In this document: positions 61,085 through 64,000 of the stretch, piece after piece
Layout of the letters: each line of letters begins with the position of its first letter
How positions within the stretch are numbered: position 1 is the stretch's first letter
Assembly (NCBI RefSeq): GCF_018446385.1
Contig: NC_056000.1
Location: forward strand, 52,794,722 to 52,858,721
Length of the DNA: 64,000 nt
Source: Zingiber officinale
Taxonomy: Eukaryota > Streptophyta > Magnoliopsida > Zingiberales > Zingiberaceae
Direction of reading: 5' to 3'
Notes under the pieces: model-generated
Database searches by the model: none
Told to the model about the DNA's origin: nothing
Seen by the model: the letters and a program-made list of their open reading frames with translations, nothing else
Position numbers and translations under genes: made by a program

Positions 61085-61772
61085 GACTCCTTAGTGTTGG
61101 TCTGATAGATATAGAGGGAGGTAAATATAAGTACACATGCATTAGACATATGGTGGGGTAAATCTCAAGTTATCAGTTCATGATAACGATCCCTGACTAT
61201 TACGTAAAGAGATCATGTGTCCATTGTCTATGCTACGTCCTAGGGGCATCAAGTACACATTAAAAAAATATAAATGTATTACATTAACAGTCTCTTTAGT
61301 GTCGATCCTACGAATATAGAAAAAGATAAATATAGATATATAAATATTAGACACATGATAGAATAAATTCATATCGTCAATACATGATCAAGTAGACACT
61401 AAAAAAAATATAGACCCACTACATTAATGACCCTCTTAGTGTCGGTCTCACGGATATGAAGGGAGGTATATGTAGGTACATAGGTATCAGATGCATTGTG
61501 GGGTAAATCTCAGGTCGTCAATTTTTGATAATCGACCTCTGACCATTATGTCAAAGATACCATACGCCCACCATCTATGCTACGTCCTAGGGGCGATCAA
61601 GTAGACACTAAATGTAGATCTACTATATTAACGACTCCTTTAGTGTCAGCCCCACAAATATGAAGAGGTGTATATATAAATATACAGACGTCAGATGTAT
61701 GATAAAATAAATTTTAGATCGTCAATTTTTAAGAATCAACCCTTGATTATCATAATGCTACATCCTGAGCCT
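61085..61772 (-). mobile_element. Tandem array of four SINE copies sharing target repeats
   Basis: Diverged minus-strand copies of the SINE at 30766: a (61085-61246), b (61284-61385, 3' part only), c (61403-61594, about 192 bp, full), d (61612-61772, gap in the 5' part). The direct repeat GATCAAGTAGACACTAA lies at 61386, 61595 and 61773 (and a variant at 61247), so neighbouring units share the same flanking repeat. Copy c has TAGCATAGATGG (A-box-like) and GGTCGATTATC (B-box-like) on the minus strand. Confidence 0.75.
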
Positions 61773-61789
61773 GATCAAGTAGACACTAA

Positions 61790-62437
61790 AGATTTCATTA
61801 GATTCTGTCATAAATAATTGGAAAGATAACAACACAGATAACCTTTTTTCCTTTTTAAGCTTTTGGCTTTGTGCTTTTGTGTTTCCCTTCTCCCTTGGGC
61901 CACTCCACGGGCCACCCAAACTATTTTATTAATTGCGTCTTCCTCAAGTAACGCAAACTCGCTTTTTAATATTATGCTTACAATATTTAACTGTTTTTCA
62001 TTGACAAATCTTAATCAACAATCACACCTCAAAAGATATAGACGGCCATATTTTAAATTATGAAAATTCATTTGTGAAAGTGGTAATCCCATAGATACAT
62101 TAACCCACGTATGATTTTTTGCATGTAAAATTAAACCATAGTCCAATTTAAGGTCGCAGAATTGGAACAACGCATCTGGCACTGCTCCCGCAAAATTAAT
62201 TAACTAATTAATTAATATTAATTCTGCAGCTTTTTAAGGCCGGCAGGCAGCTGGCAGCCGCAAATTTGATTTATTTTATTTTATTTTACTTTAATTTTGT
62301 GGTACACTTGGTTTTGAATTTGGGTGGTGGACAAAATTTAAATATATTCCTACATTATTTTATTTTCTTTTCTTTTATGATATCTTTGTTTTTTTTTTGT
62401 ATAATTATTATTTTTACTGCGTGTCGAAACTCTACGC
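61790..62437 (+). promoter_or_regulatory. Upstream region of F-box/kelch gene
   Basis: AT-rich with no other gene. Visible: a palindromic TTAATTAACTAATTAATTAA block near 62196 and CACGTA near 62106. Roles are unproven. Confidence 0.45.
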
Positions 62438-62444
62438 TATAAAA
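62438..62444 (+). promoter_or_regulatory. TATA box of F-box/kelch gene
   Basis: TATAAAA 74 bp before the start codon, giving a short leader rich in CTTCCC. Confidence 0.75.
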
Positions 62445-62517
62445 CCTAACAGAAGAAAAGAAGGAAAAGCCCTTCCCGAGTTCCCGTTCCTCTTCTTCCC
62501 CATCCGCATCGCTGCCC

Positions 62518-63723
62518 ATGGCCAATACTTCGCTCTCTAAATTGGCCAAGCGCCCGAAGATATCCGCCGCCGTCAACGCTGCTTCCGCCGTCTCAGCGTC
62601 ATCGGTGGAGGACGCGGAGGAGGAGGAAGAGGAGGAGGAGGAGGAGGAGAAGCCGCTGCTGCCAGGCCTTCCCGATCACCTCGCCCAGATCTGCCTCTCC
62701 CGCGTCCCTGCTCAGCTCCTCTTCTCCGTTTGCCGCTCCTGGCGCCGCCTAATCTACTCCTCTTCCTTCCCCCCCTTCCTCTCCCTTTTCGCCCTACTCT
62801 CCGACGACGAAGGCGGAGGCAACGCCGGCGCCGATCCTGTGGGATTTTTCGCATTCGACCCCATCTCCGCTCGGTGGGCCCCTCTGCCGCCTCCGCCGCC
62901 GCACCCGCCATTGCGGCGGCTACTCCTCCGCCACCCCTCCTTCCTGGCCCGCAGCCTACCCGTCCAGTCCGTCGCGGCCGGGAGCCACCTCGTCGTCCTC
63001 GCCGCCACCACCCACCGCCTCCTCCCTGCCCTCCCTCGCCCCCTCGTCTTCCACACTGCCTCCGGCCGCTGGCGCCTCGGCCCTCCCCTCCCTGCACCCC
63101 GCCGCTGGTGCGCCGCCGGGACCGCCGGAGGGGCAGTGTACCTCGCCTCCGGGATCGGCGGCGATTACAACGCCGACGTCGCCCGCTCAGCCGAGCGGTG
63201 GGACCCGGCGGCCGTCTCCGGCTCCGCGTGGGAGCGCGTGGCGCTGCTCCCAGACGGGCGGTTCTCTCGGGAAGCGATAGAGGCGGTGGCGTCGCGCGGA
63301 AAGCTCTGCATGGTCAACGTCCGCGGCCGGGCGGCGAAGCAGGGGGCTGTCTACGACCTCCTGGCGGACCGGTGGGACGAGATGCCCCCGGGGATGCTGG
63401 CCGGGTGGAACGGCCCCGCGGCCTCGCCAGCGGAAAACGAGGACGGCCCGATCTACGTGGTAGACGAGCGGAGCGGAACTCTGAGGGCCTACGACTGGGG
63501 CGGCGATCGCTGGAAGACGGTGGCGGAGTCGGAGCGGCTGAAGGGAGCGACGCAGATGGTAGCGGGAGGGGGGCGGGCTTGCTTGGTACGCGGCGGGGAC
63601 CGGACGGTGGTAGTCGTGGACTTGAAGTCACCTGAGCGGATGTGGGTGGTGGAGGCGCCGGAGGGGAAGCAGGTGCTGTCGGTGCACGTGCTACCGAGGA
63701 TGTGCTCCGGCGATTCGTCGTGA
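62518..63723 (+). CDS. SKIP25: F-box/kelch-repeat protein, SKIP25/KUF1-like
   Basis: Single exon, 401 residues, start ATGGCC 74 bp after a TATA box, strongly GC-rich unlike its surroundings. Domains: Ala/Ser-rich N-terminus, run of 11 glutamates (residues 34-44), F-box at about 47-90 (LLPGLPDHLAQICLSRVP then SVCRSWRRLIYS), then a kelch-type beta-propeller from about 100 to 385 with repeat cores such as YLASGIGGDYNADVA, WERVALLPDGRFSREA and YDLLADRWDEMPPG. F-box proteins join SKP1-CUL1 ubiquitin ligases and kelch domains select the substrate. The family with this F-box and N-terminus is SKIP25; the Arabidopsis member known as KUF1 acts in karrikin signalling. Family call firm, orthology inferred. 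Intact: no stop or frameshift. Confidence 0.85.
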   Translation: MANTSLSKLAKRPKISAAVNAASAVSASSVEDAEEEEEEEEEEEKPLLPGLPDHLAQICLSRVPAQLLFSVCRSWRRLIYSSSFPPFLSLFALLSDDEGGGNAGADPVGFFAFDPISARWAPLPPPPPHPPLRRLLLRHPSFLARSLPVQSVAAGSHLVVLAATTHRLLPALPRPLVFHTASGRWRLGPPLPAPRRWCAAGTAGGAVYLASGIGGDYNADVARSAERWDPAAVSGSAWERVALLPDGRFSREAIEAVASRGKLCMVNVRGRAAKQGAVYDLLADRWDEMPPGMLAGWNGPAASPAENEDGPIYVVDERSGTLRAYDWGGDRWKTVAESERLKGATQMVAGGGRACLVRGGDRTVVVVDLKSPERMWVVEAPEGKQVLSVHVLPRMCSGDSS

Positions 63724-64000
63724 CCGTGCTGCGATCGCCGATCTACATAAATCTGTTTGATTCTTTGATAAAATAGTTGACCGGTCAAAGGGGCACGGAG
63801 CGTGTGATACACTGGATGATCGATAAAGACAACTGCGCGCTTTTTTGGGGTGGAAACAACGCATTTTCCATCGTAACTTGAATAAAATAAATAAATTGAA
63901 AATAATAATAATTTAGTCTAGATACATCTGAACTTGTTATTTCGTGGAGAATAGAATATGAACTATTTGTTTCTACATAGAATTTTCACTTGTTTAGGTC
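63724..64000 (+). other. 3' flank of F-box/kelch gene
   Basis: Contains AATAAA at 63881-63886 followed by more A/T-rich near-copies, a plausible polyadenylation region about 160 bp after the stop. No other gene before the window edge. Confidence 0.55.

Noticed and set aside
62573-63812. Long frames (up to 301 codons) in other frames of the F-box/kelch gene
   Set aside because: GC-rich shadow frames of arginine/proline-rich composition with no domain; the 401-codon frame has clear F-box and kelch features.

Overview
This 64 kb window is plant nuclear DNA. It is almost entirely nested transposable elements, with one ordinary gene at the right edge: a single-exon F-box/kelch gene at 62518-63723. 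Its very GC-rich coding sequence in an AT-rich background suggests a monocot; the species cannot be fixed from sequence alone. There is no bacterial operon, CRISPR array, rRNA gene or complete tRNA gene.

Layout, left to right. 1-649: end of a Sirevirus-type (Ty1-copia) LTR running off the window. 650-3878: a rearranged copy of a gag-only LTR element whose two ends face opposite ways. 4196-11769: an old Sirevirus-like element (LTR, gag, pol), cut at its 3' end by a Ty3-gypsy-type LTR fragment (11770 to about 13790). About 13791-17046: 5' part of another copia-type element, minus strand. 17061-17905: three copies of a roughly 280 bp tandem repeat. 18261-21283: a solo LTR split by a second solo LTR (18798-21042, target-site duplication GGTTT). 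21287-21493: a MITE-like foldback. 22092-25853: a gag-only LTR element, minus strand.

25854 to about 48150: a decayed L1-type LINE (minus strand) broken into three pieces. One break holds a CACTA transposon (26493-42750), itself hit by two tRNA-derived SINEs and a 10.4 kb Tekay/Del-type Ty3-gypsy element (31172-41558, duplication AAAAG). The other break holds a second gag-only element (42795-46555). 49325-58685: a young full-length Sirevirus (minus strand, duplication GAACT) inserted in an older LTR. 61085-61772: a tandem SINE array about 0.75 kb upstream of the F-box gene.

How the parts relate. The gag-only elements carry the same primer site, polypurine tract and LTR edge as the full Sirevirus, so they probably move with its enzymes. 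Three things stand out: gag-only families of constant 3.76 kb length; a conserved non-coding spacer between gag and pol that ends in a splice-acceptor-like site where the pol frame opens; and arrays of family-specific short palindromes just upstream of LTR TATA boxes.
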